A stretch of DNA of 64,000 nucleotides from Hemibagrus wyckioides (GCF_019097595.1 NC_080716.1:29587401-29651400), one strand, 5' to 3'; positions 1 to 14,099 are shown, numbered from the stretch's first letter. The notes: a model not told the origin generated them from the letters alone. Made by a program: numbers and translations.

Positions 1-351
1 TCTGTGTCTTTAAGGAGAATGAAAAAGTCCTCTGTCATGGTTTTACTATATGAATAATATTTTTGATCATTTTAATCATTTTAGGGAATTGCAGATATGT
101 TCAGATGGTGGTGAGAATACATAAAATAAAATCTAAAAAACACAAAACACTTCAATTCAATCATGAACTTTGTTCCATAGAAAATATACTGAATACCAGC
201 CGTGTAAGAAAACATCCAACTGTAACATCTGGTATCAAATATTAAATATAAATGTTTGTTTTAGACACAAAGCATCTGTTAGACACAGTGAATCTACTGC
301 TTATGTTGTAAAGTGAAAAGCAGCTCTGACTCCATCATTTCATACCAACAG

Positions 352-639
352 CAAAACCCAAAGCGACTGTGAGAGTGAATCCTCAGAGCTCCATCTACAC
401 TGGAGACACCGTCACTCTGAGCTGTGAGCTGCAGGGGACTGGATGGGTGTTTGACTGGTACAAAAATAATCAGAAACAGAATCTGAACAGTGAACAAGCA
501 AAGATACTTAATGTGACAGTCGATAATGCAGGAGAAACAGAATACCAGTGTCGGGCATCTAGGCTGAACTTCGACGACTACGGTGACACTCGCTACTACT
601 ACACAGACCTCAGTGATCCGGTCAAGATTACTGTGAGCG
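352..639 (+). CDS. Ig-b exon 1 of gene A
   Basis: This 288-bp exon sits between an acceptor (ccaacag) and a donor (gtatgt), phase 1 at both ends, and encodes about 96 residues. It shows the V/C2-type Ig core: first cysteine in TLSCEL, tryptophan in DWYKNN, second cysteine in the DNAGETEYQC block, then a G strand DPVKITVSG. The loop between second cysteine and G strand is long and rich in Asp and Tyr. The upstream intron (about 245-350) is nearly identical to that before the single Ig-b exon of gene B (44947), so these two are the orthologous copies within the duplication. The frame has no ATG of its own, as expected for an internal exon. Confidence 0.8.
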
Positions 640-824
640 GTATGTCATGATTTTTTCCTCATTTTGGCACGGAAGGGGTAAGAAAAAATATTGCTTAATT
701 ATTGCACTTCCTTTTTTTTCCAGAATGTTCAAGATTATCTTGAAATACATGTTCAAAAGTATTTAAACGTATTTCCATCGGCCAGCACAGCGCCGCTTTA
801 AGTCGAACACACCTATACACACAC
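640..824. other. Intron start before the satellite
   Basis: Unique intron sequence whose first 130 bases still align with the intron after the gene B exon at 44947 (shared blocks such as aatgttca and atcttgaaa). It then breaks into the tandem array, which is absent from gene B. Confidence 0.5.
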
Positions 825-3800
825 TCACACACCACGTGACTAACATACACACCTATACACACACTCACACACCACGTGACTAACATACACACCTATACAC
901 ACACTCACACACCACGTGACTAACATACACACCTATACACACACTCACACACCACGTGACTAACATACACACCTATACACACACTCACACACCACGTGAC
1001 TAACATACACACCTATACACACACTCACACACCACGTGACTAACATACACACCTATACACACACTCACACACCACGTGACTAACATACACACCTATACAC
1101 ACACTCACACACCACGTGACTAACATACACACCTATACACACACTCACACACCACGTGACTAACATACACACCTATACACACACTCACACACCATGTAAC
1201 TAACATACACACCTATACACACACTCACACACCACGTGACTAATATACACACCTAGACACACTCACACACCACGTGACTAACATACACACCTATACACAC
1301 ACTCACACACAACGTGACTAACATACACACCTATACACACTCACACACCACGTGACTAACATACACACCTATACACACACTCACACACCACGTGACTAAC
1401 ATACACACCTATACACACTTACACACCATGTGACTAACACACACCTATACACACTCACACACCATGTGACTAACATACACACCTATACACACTCACACAC
1501 CACGTGACTAACATACACACCTATACACACACTCACACACCAAGTGACTAACATACACACCTATACACACACTCACACACCACGTGACTAACATACACAC
1601 CTATACACACACTCACACACCAAGTGACTAACATACACACCTATACACACACTCACACACCATGTGACTAACATACACACCTGTACACACACTCACACAC
1701 CACGTGACTAACATACACACCTATACACACACTCACACACCAGGTGACTAACATACACACCTGTACACACACTCACACACCACGTGACTAACATACACAC
1801 CTATACACACACTCACACACCACGTGACTAACATACACACCTATACACACTCACACACCATGTGACTAACATACACACCTATACACACTCACACACCATG
1901 TGACTAACATACACACCTATACACACTCACACACCATGTGACTAACATACACACCTATACACACACACTCACACACCACGTGACTAACATACACACCTAT
2001 ACACACTCACACACCATGTGACTAACATACACACCTATACACACTCACACACCATGTGACTAACATACACACCTATACACACTCACACACCATGTGACTA
2101 ACATACACACCTATACACACACTCACACACCATGTGACTAACATACACACCTATACACACTCACACACCACATGACTAACATACACACCTATACACACAC
2201 TCACACACCATGTGACTAACATACACACCTATACACACTCACACACCACATGACTAACATACACACCTATACACACACTCACACACCATGTGACTAACAT
2301 ACACACCTATACACACTCACACACCATGTAACTAACATACACACCTATACACACACTCACACACCATGTGACTAACATACACACCTATACACACTCACAC
2401 ACCACATGACTAACATACACACCTATACACACACTCACACACCACGTGACTAACATACACACCTATACACACACTCACAGACCACGTGACTAACACACAC
2501 CTATAGACACTCACACACCACGTGACTAATACACACCTATACACACTCACACACCATGTGACTAACATACACACCTATACACACTCACACACCATGTGAC
2601 TAACATACACACCTATAGACACTCACACACCACGTGACTAATACACACCTATACACACTCACACACCATGTGACTAACATACACACCTATACACACTCAC
2701 ACACCACGTGACTAACATACACACCTATACACACACATTCACACACCACGTGACTAATACACACCTATACACACTCACACACCACATGACTAACATACAC
2801 ACCTATACACACACACTCACACACCACGTGACTAATACACACCTATACACACTCACACACCATGTGACTAACATACACACCTATACACACTCACACACCA
2901 CGTGACTAACATACACACCTATACACACACTCACACACCACGTGACTAACACACACCTATACACACTCACACACCATGTGACTAACATATACACCTATAC
3001 ACACACACTCACACACCACGTGACTAACACACACCTATACACACTCACACACCACGTGACTAACATACACACCTATACACACACTCACACACCATGTGAC
3101 TAACATACACACCTATACACACACACTCACACACCACGTGACTAATACACACCTATACACACTCACACACCATGTGACTAACATACACACCTATACACAC
3201 TCACACACCATGTGACTAACATACACACCTGTACACACTCACACACCATGTGACTAACATACACACCTATACACACTCACACACCATGTGACTAACATAC
3301 ACACCTATACACACTCACACACCATGTGACTAACATACACACCTGTACACACTCACACACCATGTGACTAACATACACACCTATACACACTCACACACCA
3401 TGTGACTAACATACACACCTATACACACACTCACAGACCACGTGACTAACACACACCTATACACACTCACACACCATGTGACTAACATACACACCTATAG
3501 ACACTCACACACCACGTGACTAATACACACCTATACACACTCACACACCATGTGACTAACATACACACCTATACACACTCACACACCATGTGACTAACAT
3601 ACACACCTATAGACACTCACACACCACGTGACTAATACACACCTATACACACACACACCATGTGACTAACATACACACCTATACACACTCACACACGATG
3701 TGACTAACATACACACCTATACACACACTCACACACCACGTGACTAACATACACACCTATACACACACATTCACACACCACGTGACTAATACACACCTAT

Positions 3801-6045
3801 ACACACTCACACACCACATGACTAACATACACACCTATACACACACACTCACACACCATGTGACTAACAAACACACCTATACACACTCACACACCCCGTG
3901 ACTAACATACATACCTATACACACTCACACACCATGTGACTAACATACACACCTATACACACACTCACACACCATGTGACTAACATACACACCTATACAC
4001 ACTCACACACCATGTGACTAACATACACACCTATACACACACTCACACACCACGTGACTAACATACACACCTATACACACACTCACAGACCACGTGACTA
4101 ACACACACCTATACACACTCACACACCACGTGACTAACACACACCTATACACACTCACACACCATGTGACTAACATATACACCTATACACACACACTCAC
4201 ACACCACGTGACTAATACACACCTATACACACTCACACACCATGTGACTAACATACACACCTATACACACACTCACACACCATGTGACTAACATACACAC
4301 CTATACACACTCACACACCACATGACTAACATACACACCTATACACACACTCACACACCACGTGACTAACATACACACCTATACACACACTCACAGACCA
4401 CGTGACTAACACACACCTATACACACTCACACACCACGTGACTAACACACACCTATACACACTCACACACCATGTGACTAACATATACACCTATACACAC
4501 ACTCACACACCACGTGACTAATACACACCTATACACACTCACACACCATGTGACTAACATGCACACCTATACACACACTCACACACCATGTGACTAACAT
4601 ACACACCTATACACACTCACACACCACGTGACTAACATACACACCTATACACACACTCACACACCATGTGACTAACATACACACCTATACACACTCACAC
4701 ACCATGTGACTAACATACACACCTATACACATACTCACACACCATGTGACTAACATACACACCTATACACACTCACACACCATGTGACTAACATACACAC
4801 CTGTACACACACTCACACACCACGTGAATAACATACACACCTATACACACTCACACACCATGTGACTAACATACACACCTGTACACACACTCACACACCA
4901 CGTGAATAACATACACACCTATACACACTCACACACCATGTGACTAACATACACACCTGTACACACACTCACACACCACGTGACTAACATATACACCTAT
5001 ACACACACTCACACACCACGTGACTAATACACACCTATACACACTCACACACCATGTGACTAACATGCACACCTATACACACACTCACACACCATGTGAC
5101 TAACATACACACCTATACACACTCACACACCATGTGACTAACATACACACCTATACACATACTCACACACCATGTGACTAACATACACACCTATACACAC
5201 TCACACACCATGTGACTAACATACACACCTGTACACACACTCACACACCACGTGAATAACATACACACCTATACACACTCACACACCATGTGACTAACAT
5301 ACACACCTGTACACACACTCACACACCACGTGAATAACATACACACCTATACACACTCACACACCATGTGACTAACATACACACCTGTACACACACTCAC
5401 ACACCACGTGACTAACATACACACCTGTACACACTCACACACCATGTGACTAACATACACACCTGTACACACTCACACACCATGTGACTAACATACACAC
5501 CTGTACACACTCACACACCACGTGACTAACATACACACCTATACACACTCACACACCATGTGACTAACACACACCTATACACACACTCACACACCATGTG
5601 ACTAACATACACACCTGTACACACACTCACACACCACGTGACTAACATACACACCTATACACACACATTCACACACCACGTGACTAATACACACCTATAC
5701 ACACTCACACACCACGTGACTAACATACACACCTATACACACTCACACACCACGTGACTAACATACACACCTATACACACTCACACAGCACGTGACTAAC
5801 ACACACCCACACACACACACCACGTGACTAACACACTCACACACCACGTGACTAATACACACCTATACACACTCACACACCACGTGACTAACATACACAC
5901 CTATACACACTCACACACCACGTGACTAACATACACACCTATACACACTCACACAGCACGTGACTAACACACACCCACACACACACACCACGTGACTAAC
6001 ACACACTCACACACCATGTGACTAAAACACGTTACAGCCCTTGAG
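825..6045. repeat. 5.2-kb minisatellite, ~40-bp unit with E-box core
   Basis: Head-to-tail array of a 38-40-bp unit made of CA-rich runs, a CTATACAC block and a CACGTGACTAA block, about 130 copies. The first nine or so copies (831-1190) are essentially identical 40-mers. Further right, 38-bp forms (one CA fewer), CATGTG substitutions, CTGTACAC variants and shorter units with TAATACAC mix in repeating orders. The last copies (5780-6020) decay into ACACCCACAC variants. The frames open across it (for example 2708-2905 and 4094-4291) are repeat artefacts. Confidence 0.97.
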
Positions 6046-7293
6046 CACAACAGGCAATAAAAAAAAATCTGTCAGAAATCACAACAATCTTATTATTCAG
6101 ATAAAATTCTAACTTTTAATTTTTAATGTTAACACAGTTTATAAAAGTCGGCTAATAAATGTATTTTGTGTTAAAACGGAGGTCCACTGTCTCTGATTCT
6201 GAAAACCCCTGACATATAGGACCCTTTAGAATATTATTCCATACCCAATATGTAGAAAAGCCTTAAATTAAATCATCCTAAAGATAGATCTAAATAAAAT
6301 CTAAACTGTTAAAGCACTAAGACATTACAGTCTGAACATCATGACTTTCTATTATTCAACTAATGCAGTATTTAAGTTAAAATACAGACATGACTTAGGG
6401 GAACAATGGACCAGAACAGACTCCATCATTCAGCTGTTCTGTCTATTAATAAAGGAATTCTCAGCACTAGAAATACTAGTATGATAACTGACCGTTTTAC
6501 TCAAGTCCAGTCTCGGAGATACTCTCTGATGATTCCACCCTCAAAGAAATAGGATAGAAAAGTCACCAAGAACATGAAGTAGACAAGATACAAGCAGCAG
6601 GAGAGATGAGGGAATGAGAGATGAGAGAACAAGAAGAGAAGAGAAGAGAAGAGAAGAGAAGAGAAGAGAAGAGAAGAGAAGAGAAGAGAAGAGAAGAGAA
6701 GAGAAGAGAAGAGAAGAGAAGAGAAGAGAAGAGAAGAGAGGCGAGGCTGTAAAAAATAAATAAACAAACAAAGAATAATCCATACAGTAGTGCAGCATAA
6801 ATGAGGAATGAAATGAGGTGCAGTATAATATAGATTATTGTAAAATAATAATAATAATAAAGGATCTGCATGACACTGCTCCACACACAAGCTGTAACAG
6901 AGATAATATTGCATGGTATACCTGTGAGAGAGAAAATGTAATGAATTTAATGAACTCCATTTTTAGTAGAAAGTCTCTGAAATGATGGGAGGAGTCAGAA
7001 AAAAGATTGAATGAAATTTTCTAAAGTTGCATACTGTTTGTGTTCATTATTAAACAATATTACATAAAAATACTCTTACAAAACGTGTTATTCTTGCTTA
7101 GCCCCTCTCCCTAATTAGCCCCTGATGTTTTCAAATCCTAGAAACGCCCCTGGGTCCAGCTGTAGCAGTCCAATCAGTAGTCCAACACCTTATCCACTAA
7201 TGACCACATCCCACATGAAGTGACCACATTAAGAATCATACTTACAAAATGTAAAATAATATGAATGAATGAATGAATGAATAAATGAATGAA

Positions 7294-7329
<36 letters not shown>

Positions 7330-7680
7330 GTAAAGTTTTAATGGCAAAATTAATTAATTGATGACAAAAACAAAAAGAACACATAGCTAATACCTGGTTA
7401 ATTTCCTCCACCAGGTTACAAAGAATCAAGGGATTCCTCTTCTGCATTAATTTCAAAGATGAAAAGTATTTACATAATTCCTTTGAAAAACATAGAAGTT
7501 TATTTCATTTTCAGAAATCTGTTCTGCACAACACACTGTACAACCTCTTTCTGCATTAATGTCTCCCTCGTTTTGTTAAACCGTATTTGTATATATGTGT
7601 ATTTGTTTGTTTCTATGTGTTATTGTTCTAGTCCCCGTACATCACGTTTTTCTTTTTACACTGTGTTATGTGTTTCAACT

Positions 7681-7712
<32 letters not shown>

Positions 7713-8090
7713 TCAACCAATGTTTTTAAGCCCTTGTTTTCCTTATTCGCTACATTCCTCCTGCTTCTCTCCTTCTTTCCCACTATTCCCTTGGCTTCAG
7801 TACATGTATAAAACTCATAAATTTGTGTACAGTTTATGGAGAATCGCAGAATTTTTCAGCAGTCTGAGTAGAAATGTTAAAGCCCCCCTAAAAATGGCCT
7901 AGCGATGCCCATGCATCTGTAATCATCTGTTCTGAAAGCATCATCTGTGAGTGTTTGGAACCTCATGCTATATGTTGTGGTATAATTTCAGTAGCCATGT
8001 CTCTGGAAAATGGTAAATCAGGCATCAATGTCCAAATCGGTATTCGACCAGACTTTAGGAGCGAATTAAGGTCGAAAACCGAGGTACCAC
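6046..8090. repeat. Intron with simple repeats
   Basis: No exon seen. It holds an AAGAG pentanucleotide run (about 6637-6738), a short AAT run (6845-6860), an ATGA/AATA tetranucleotide run (7258-7327) and a CA run (7683-7712). The open frames at 6501-6914, 7229-7456 and 7459-7902 are created by these runs. A stretch near 7990-8095 resembles a decayed dispersed repeat joined to the LINE that follows. Confidence 0.7.
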
Positions 8091-8661
8091 TGTATTATCA
8101 TTAATGCATCAATTAATAACACAGTGCTTACACCTGTTAACATATATGGCCCAAACAATGAACATCCATCTGTTATTCATAACCTATTTTCTCTATTATG
8201 TGACTCAACAAACATCATCAATGCTCGTGACTTCAACACTGTTATAAACCCCAAAATCGACCACTCAGGTTCCTCTGATAACACAAGAAATTGGCACTCT
8301 TCTGAAATAATTAAACAATATATGTATCACCATGGACTCAATGACAGTTGGAGAATAAATAACCCCACGTCTAGAGAATACACTTACTGTTCCCCACTCC
8401 ATCAGACTTTTTCCCAAATTGATCTTTTCCTCATTAGCAACTCATTCACCCAACATGTAACTGACCATAATTCATCAGTAATCATAATCAGTGACCATGC
8501 CCCTATATCCCTCACACTAAACATCCACACTCATATTAAACCCTGCACAATAAATAAACTTTTATAAAATGCAATTTGAGAGTATTATACACAGAAAAAC
8601 CCAAATGATCATTCAACAACTTAAATATGAACAGTTTCAGTATAGCAACAGAACAGGTAAA
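8090..8661 (+). mobile_element. L1/Tx1-like LINE, endonuclease part (left of Tc1 insertion)
   Basis: The frame at 8124-8567 carries the pieces of an apurinic-type endonuclease domain: a DFNTVINPKIDHS block (active-site Asp/Asn), a QIDLFLISN block and the SDHAPISLTL block with the catalytic His. This order is typical of L1/Tx1 elements. A GDFN motif has become RDFN, and no long uninterrupted frame survives, so this is a dead copy. The element continues at 9914 after a nested transposon. Confidence 0.8.
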
Positions 8662-9913
8662 TACACTATATTGCCAAAAGTATTCGCTCACCCATCCAAA
8701 TAATCAGAATCAGGTGTTCCAATCACTTCCATGGCCACAGGTGTATAAAATCAAGCACCTAGGCATGCAGACTGTTTTTACAAACATTTGTGAAAGAATT
8801 GGTCGCTCTCAGGAGCTCAGTGAATTCCAGCGTGGAACTGTGATAGGATGCCACCTGTGCAACAAATCCAGTCGTGAAATTTCCTCGCTCCTAAATATTC
8901 CACAGTCAACTGTCAGCTGTATTATAAGAACGTGGAAGTGTTTGGGAACAACAGCAACTCAGCCACGAAGTGGTAGGCCACGTAAACTGACAGAGCGGGG
9001 TCAGCGGATGCTGAGGCGCATAGTGCGAAGAGGTCGCCAACTTTCTGCAGAGTCAATCGCTACAGACCTCCAAACTTCATGTGGCCTTCAGATTAGCTCA
9101 AGAACAGTGCGCAGAGAGCTTCATGGAATGGGTTTCCATGGCCGAGCAGCTGCATCCAAGCCATACATCACCAAGTCCAATACAAAGCGTCGGATGCAGT
9201 GGTGTAAAGCACGCCGCCACTGGACTCTAGAGCAGTGGAGACGCGTTCTCTGGAGTGACGAATCGCGCTTCTCCATCTGGCAATCTGATGGACGAGTCTG
9301 GGTTTGGCGGTTGCCAGGAGAACGGTACTTGTCTGACTGCATTGTGCCAAGTGTAAAGTTTGGTGGAGGGGGGATTATGGTGTGGGGTTGTTTTTCAGGA
9401 GCTGGGCTTGGCCCCTTAGTTCCAGTGAAAGGAACTCTGAATGCTCCAGCATACCAAGACATTTTGGACAATTCCATGCTCCCAACTTTGTGGGAACAGT
9501 TTGGAGCTGGCCCCTTCCTCTTCCAACATGACTGTGCACCAGTGCACAAAGCAAGGTCCATAAAGACATGGATGACAGAGTCTGGTGTGGAGGAACTTGA
9601 CTGGCCTGCACAGAGTCCTGACCTCAACCCGATAGAACACCTTTGGGATGAATTAGAGCGGAGACTGAGAGCCAGGCCTTCTCGTCCAACATCAGTGTGT
9701 GACCTCACAAATGCACTTCTGGAAGAATGGTCAAAAATTCCCATAAACACACTCCTAAACCTTGTGGACAGCCTTCCCAGAAGAATTGAAGCTGTTATAG
9801 CTGCAAAGGGTGGACCAACGTCATATTGAACCCTATGGATTAAGAATGGGATGTCACTTAAGTTCATATGCGAGTCAAGGCAGGTGAGCGAATACTTTTG
9901 GCAATATAGTGTA
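8662..9913 (+). mobile_element. Full-length Tc1/mariner transposon
   Basis: About 31 bp of terminal inverted repeat match at the two ends: the left reads inward as tacactatattgccaaaag and the right end is its complement. A TA target dinucleotide flanks the element inside the LINE. Total length is about 1.25 kb with one intact transposase gene. The near-perfect ends and intact frame point to a young insertion, later than the LINE it interrupts. Confidence 0.93.
8765..9829 (+). CDS. Tc1-family transposase (DD34E), intact
   Basis: Cut-and-paste transposase of about 354 residues, the usual size for Tc1. The ATG at 8765 is chosen because translation above it runs into the terminal repeat. The first ~110 residues hold paired helix-turn-helix DNA-binding regions (around [18 protein letters not shown]) followed by a GRPRKL hook. 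The catalytic domain shows WSDESRF (first Asp), [11 protein letters not shown] (second Asp) and [10 protein letters not shown] (Glu), with exactly 34 residues between second Asp and Glu. The glycine-rich [14 protein letters not shown] box lies between. There is no internal stop or frameshift. It acts in the nucleus on its own terminal repeats. The frame at 9121-9990 on the other strand is a shadow. Confidence 0.93.
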   Translation: MQTVFTNICERIGRSQELSEFQRGTVIGCHLCNKSSREISSLLNIPQSTVSCIIRTWKCLGTTATQPRSGRPRKLTERGQRMLRRIVRRGRQLSAESIATDLQTSCGLQISSRTVRRELHGMGFHGRAAASKPYITKSNTKRRMQWCKARRHWTLEQWRRVLWSDESRFSIWQSDGRVWVWRLPGERYLSDCIVPSVKFGGGGIMVWGCFSGAGLGPLVPVKGTLNAPAYQDILDNSMLPTLWEQFGAGPFLFQHDCAPVHKARSIKTWMTESGVEELDWPAQSPDLNPIEHLWDELERRLRARPSRPTSVCDLTNALLEEWSKIPINTLLNLVDSLPRRIEAVIAAKGGPTSY

Positions 9914-12621
9914 TATAGCAAATCAACTACAACATAAAAAATAAAGCAATTATTCCATCCATAATAAACTCTACATGTGAAATGTTCCACAATTCACAGG
10001 ATATTAATGCTGTATTTCAAAACTTCTACAGTGACCTATACTCCTCTGATCACAGTGTTATTCAGTCAGATATAGACCTCTTTCTAAACAACCTTAAACT
10101 GCCAACACTATCCCAAGAACATGAACTCAATAAAGCACTAAATAAAATGCCCAATAACAAATCACCTGGACCCGGTGGTTAATCCACCCAGACCAAACAG
10201 GATTCATCAAAAACAGGAACCCCTCAGACAATGTCTGCAGACTAGGGGGCAAGGATCGGGTGGGGCAAGCACACGTGCAAACACAACATAAAGAAAAACA
10301 CATGGAACATAAAGAAACCCTGTCAGACCGCCCTCTGGTGTTCAGGCAGGGAACTGTCCAGCAGTCCATGACATGCACTTCACCAAGGGTCACAATAATC
10401 ACAAATGGGGTCACCTCACAGAGTTTCACACTTCATCTGGGAACCAGACAAGGATGCCCATTCTCCCCATCCTTATTTGTCATCTTTATAGAACCACTAG
10501 CAGCAGCCATACAGCAAAACATCAAAATTCAAGGAATTCAGGATACAAATTAACAACATAAAATAAATCTTCATGCATACTTTTACAGGACCCCTACAAT
10601 TCACTAAAGGAAACATTTAACATTATTAACTCATTTTCCAAAATATCAAACTACACTATAAACTGGATTAAATCAACTACACTCCCACTATCTGAGCAGG
10701 TTTGGGATTCTGCAGCTCAGGAATCGCCCCTCCCATTTCATATAGGCAACATTAAAATATTTAGGTATTAATATTTCCCAAAGGCTGTCAGAGCTTTTTA
10801 ATCTCAACTACACTCCTCTGTTAAAAAAGACAGAAGAGGATCTCAGACGTTGGACCAACCTTCCACTTTCACTCATTGGATGAGTCGCCACAGTTAAAAT
10901 GAAGATTTCAGCACAAATAAACTACCTGTTTTCAATGATTCCCACAACTCCCACGAAAAATTGGTTTAAACCACCTGACTCACTAACATCTCTTTTTTAC
11001 TGGAAAAACAAGAAACCTAAAATTTCTCCATCTACATTACAACAGAAAAAATCACAAGGTGGCCTTGAAGCACCAAATTTTCAACACTACTTTCTAGCAA
11101 CACAACTACAATACTTAGTCAGATGGATTCAAAAGGATAATTTCAACAACTCATGGATAGACCTAGAACAAAATCAATGTAAATGTATTTCAGTCGCTGT
11201 CACTTTCATGCTGTAATAAATAAAAACAATTAACTATTTCATGAATATTTCATCAACTCTGACAGCATGGTGGAAAGCTCACAAGATTACCAAATTAACA
11301 GTAACACTATGTAGATACACCCCTATCTGGCACAATCCTGACTTTCTACTACACAATACCCCAGTCTACTTTCCAACATGGCACCATAAAGGAATCACCC
11401 ACCTTCACCACCTATCTGAGAATAACCAATTTCTATCATTTAAGACACTAATGGAGAAGTATGGAGTTGGGGGAGAACAGTTCCTCCAATACCAACAACT
11501 CAAATCCATAATTAAATAGAAAATTAATATAACTAATATCCCACTACAGCCTTCCAAATTAACTGATGAGATTATGAACATCACAAGCTCATAGAAACTA
11601 CTATCTAAACTCTATAAAATAACATCCAATAAAGGCACTATGACAACAATCCCAATGGCAAAATGGGAAAAAGATCTTACTTTCTCCCCCAACTCCAACT
11701 TTTGGATAGAAATCTCTAACAATATATTCTCTATGACCAGCAACACAAATTAACAACTCATACAATACAAGACTATCCACAGAATCCATGTCACCCAAAC
11801 TAAAATGTTTAAAATGGGTTTAACCGACACAGACACCTGTTCACAGTGCACCTCAGGTACCATAGACAATTACTTCCACTCCACTTGGGCATGTAAACCA
11901 GTTCACTCCCTCTGGGTAGAGGTAACAGAGAAACTCTCCACCATCCTGAGCTGCAGAATCCCCACATCCCCATCTCTCTGTTTGCTCGGAAACATCTCAG
12001 AAGGTGACTATCTCCCAGTTAAATACAGAAACCCACTAAAGAAAATCATTCTTCTTAACTGGAAAACTAAAAACTTATTACATATCAGTCACTAGATTAA
12101 TCTTCTTACAGAACACATAACTATAGAAAAAATAACTGCTACATACCATACAAAAGCCACATACATCCCCACACACATCCCTGCAAATTCCTAAAAACAA
12201 ACTAATATATTTATTTATTAATTTATTTAATTATTTGTACTTATCTACCATTAGTATCACCTGTCACTATCATCTAAACAAAAGGGTTTTTTGTTCGTTT
12301 GTTTGTTTAATTTATTATTGGAACAGGAGGGGTTTCAGTGTTGGCCACAACTGCATTTCTCGACAGTGTTGCCCAAATAAACAAGCTCCCTCCTTAGGGT
12401 TGGGGAGTGGTTTAGGAGGGTAACAAGTGATGGGCCAGCCCTCACCTGTAGGGGTTGAGAGCGACTCAGAGTGGGAGAATGTTGGTCAGGCTCAACCAAA
12501 GAAATGAAAAAAGGTAACCTATACCTAGCTGGACCACCCTGGAGCCCCCTTGAATAAACACCAAGAAAAAAAAAATTATAAGGTGAGGGCAGGCTAAATT
12601 TGAGTTATATATTTACGTCCT

Positions 12622-12672
<51 letters not shown>

Positions 12673-12719
12673 TTTTCCCCTTTCTTCCTGTATTCTTTTG
12701 TCCCTCTTGCTCTCCTTCC

Positions 12720-12775
<56 letters not shown>

Positions 12776-13010
12776 TTATTATTGTTTTTTTCTCTTTCTG
12801 TGTCCTCCCTCTTTGCTACCTCCTTTCTCTTTTCCAGAAACAACCCCTCCACTCATTACCACGGTGTGCTTATGCAAACAAACACACACACTGTACACTG
12901 GTAACTCAAGTCCTGTCTTCTCATCATTTGTTCTTCTATTTGTTGTTTTGTTTGTCTGCAATGTACTGTATTTTGTTGTGAAATTAAAAAAATCTAAAGA
13001 AATCTAAGAA
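9914..13010 (+). mobile_element. L1/Tx1-like LINE, reverse transcriptase and 3' part (right of Tc1)
   Basis: This continues the element at 8090. Fragments in shifting frames include a pre-RT block ending NKSPGPGG (9982-10182), a QTGFIKNRNPSDN block near 10196, a THFHTSSG/RQGCPFSPSLF-type block (10260-10553), and C-terminal blocks such as KKSQGGLEAPNFQ (10899-11216) and a Cys-rich FKMGLTDTDTCSQC segment (11805-12095). The 3' end carries TTTA and TTA runs (12620-12783) and an A-rich tail near 12980-13020. Many stops show that it is inactive. The stretch around 10240-10310 looks foreign to the RT and may be a further small insertion. Confidence 0.8.
12620..12785. repeat. TTTA and TTA microsatellites
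   Basis: A TTTA run at about 12620-12674 and a TTA run at about 12721-12783 lie near the 3' end of the LINE. They create the open frames reported around 12600-13007 on both strands. Confidence 0.9.
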
Positions 13011-13677
13011 AAAAAAACAAAAAACAACAACCCAAAAAAATTTTAAAAGAAGAATAATTACACTGATTGCTATGTCATCTTTTACAATAATGCCAACAAT
13101 CACTTTTTTCTTTTTTTTTGCAAAAGCATAGAGATTTCTAAATTTAGGAAATAACCAGTAATGTGAATCTTTTCAAAGTGTACAGGCAAATCTATATCAG
13201 AATAAATGTTTCAAAAAGGATATATACATAGGCCTAATTATGGTATTGTGAAAATTTGAGCTAGTGAGATCATGTTCACATTCACCAGAAGCTCTGGAAT
13301 ATGAGGAGAAACATTACTATGATGTAAATTGTATGGCATTTGAACTAGATTGTGGGATTGTTTTAATAACACTGTCTTACAGTGCCCATTATTTAAATTG
13401 TGAACAAAAAGATTGATAAGATATTTCCAGTTTTATCTAAAAGGTGCATTTACTTTGGTAAAATAAATATTTGTTCTTATATAACACATATCTACAATTC
13501 CATAATTGGGTGATATGGGGACAGAAAATACTGATATTATCCATGTGTGTTTATTCTTCCACATCCCTGATCTAGTGTTTGTTTAGTGTTTCATTTCAGC
13601 TGGAAACTCTTGGAAATTTAATTAAAAAATAAATATTTTATTTTCTGTCCAAATAAATTTTCATTTCATACCAACAG
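13011..13677. other. Intron before Ig-b exon 2
   Basis: AT-rich intron with no exon or recognisable element. It ends in a pyrimidine tract and the acceptor ccaacag before the Ig-b exon at 13678. The last ~110 bp (gctggaaactcttgg onward) form the intron part of the Ig-b repeat unit. Confidence 0.5.
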
Positions 13678-13953
13678 GAAAACCCAAACTGACTGTGAGA
13701 GTGAATCCTCAGAGCTCCGTCTACACTGGAGACACCGTCACTCTGAGCTGTGAGCTGCAGCAGGAGACTGGATGGGAGTTTCACTGGTACAGAAATAATC
13801 AGTTACAGAATCTGAGCAGAAAACAAGCAAACACACTTAAAGTGACAGTGGATAATGCAGGAGAAACAGAGTACCGGTGTCGAGCAAACAGGAGAAACAA
13901 CAACTACTACTACTTCACAGAGTTCAGTGATCCTGTCAAGATTACAGTGAGAG
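13678..13953 (+). CDS. Ig-b exon 2 of gene A
   Basis: 276 bp, phase 1-1, acceptor ccaacag, donor gtatgt. It encodes 92 residues with SCELQQETGWEFHWYRNNQ (first Cys and core Trp) and the DNAGETEYRC second-cysteine block. The loop after the second Cys is RANRRNNNYYYFTEFSDP. It is the first member of the downstream Ig-b cluster and has the 'A-type' acceptor (ttcataccaacag) like the exon at 15624. The intron to the next exon is only 146 bp. Confidence 0.87.
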
Positions 13954-14099
13954 GTATGTCATGATTTTCCTCTACTTTGATTACATTGTAATCATAATTT
14001 TAATTTTTTATTTCAGCTGGAAACTCCTGGAAATTTGTACAAATTATTTTGATAGATGTTTATTTTCTGTACAAATAATTTTTCATTTGGGATCAACAG

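Noticed and set aside
2708..4291. Open frames of His/Thr/Tyr-rich repeats
   Set aside because: They are translations of the 40-bp satellite, with no start context, no splice sites and no conservation between units.
825..6045. CRISPR-like array
   Set aside because: Units are contiguous with no unique spacers, in a vertebrate intron.
6501..6914. Overlapping minus-strand frames with Leu/Phe/Ser runs
   Set aside because: Produced in all three frames by the AAGAG pentanucleotide run.
9121..9990. 289-residue minus-strand frame
   Set aside because: Antisense shadow of the Tc1 transposase; it runs through the terminal repeat and has no domain.
12600..13007. 135-residue frame with Tyr and Phe runs
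   Set aside because: Generated by TTTA/TTA microsatellites at the LINE 3' end.
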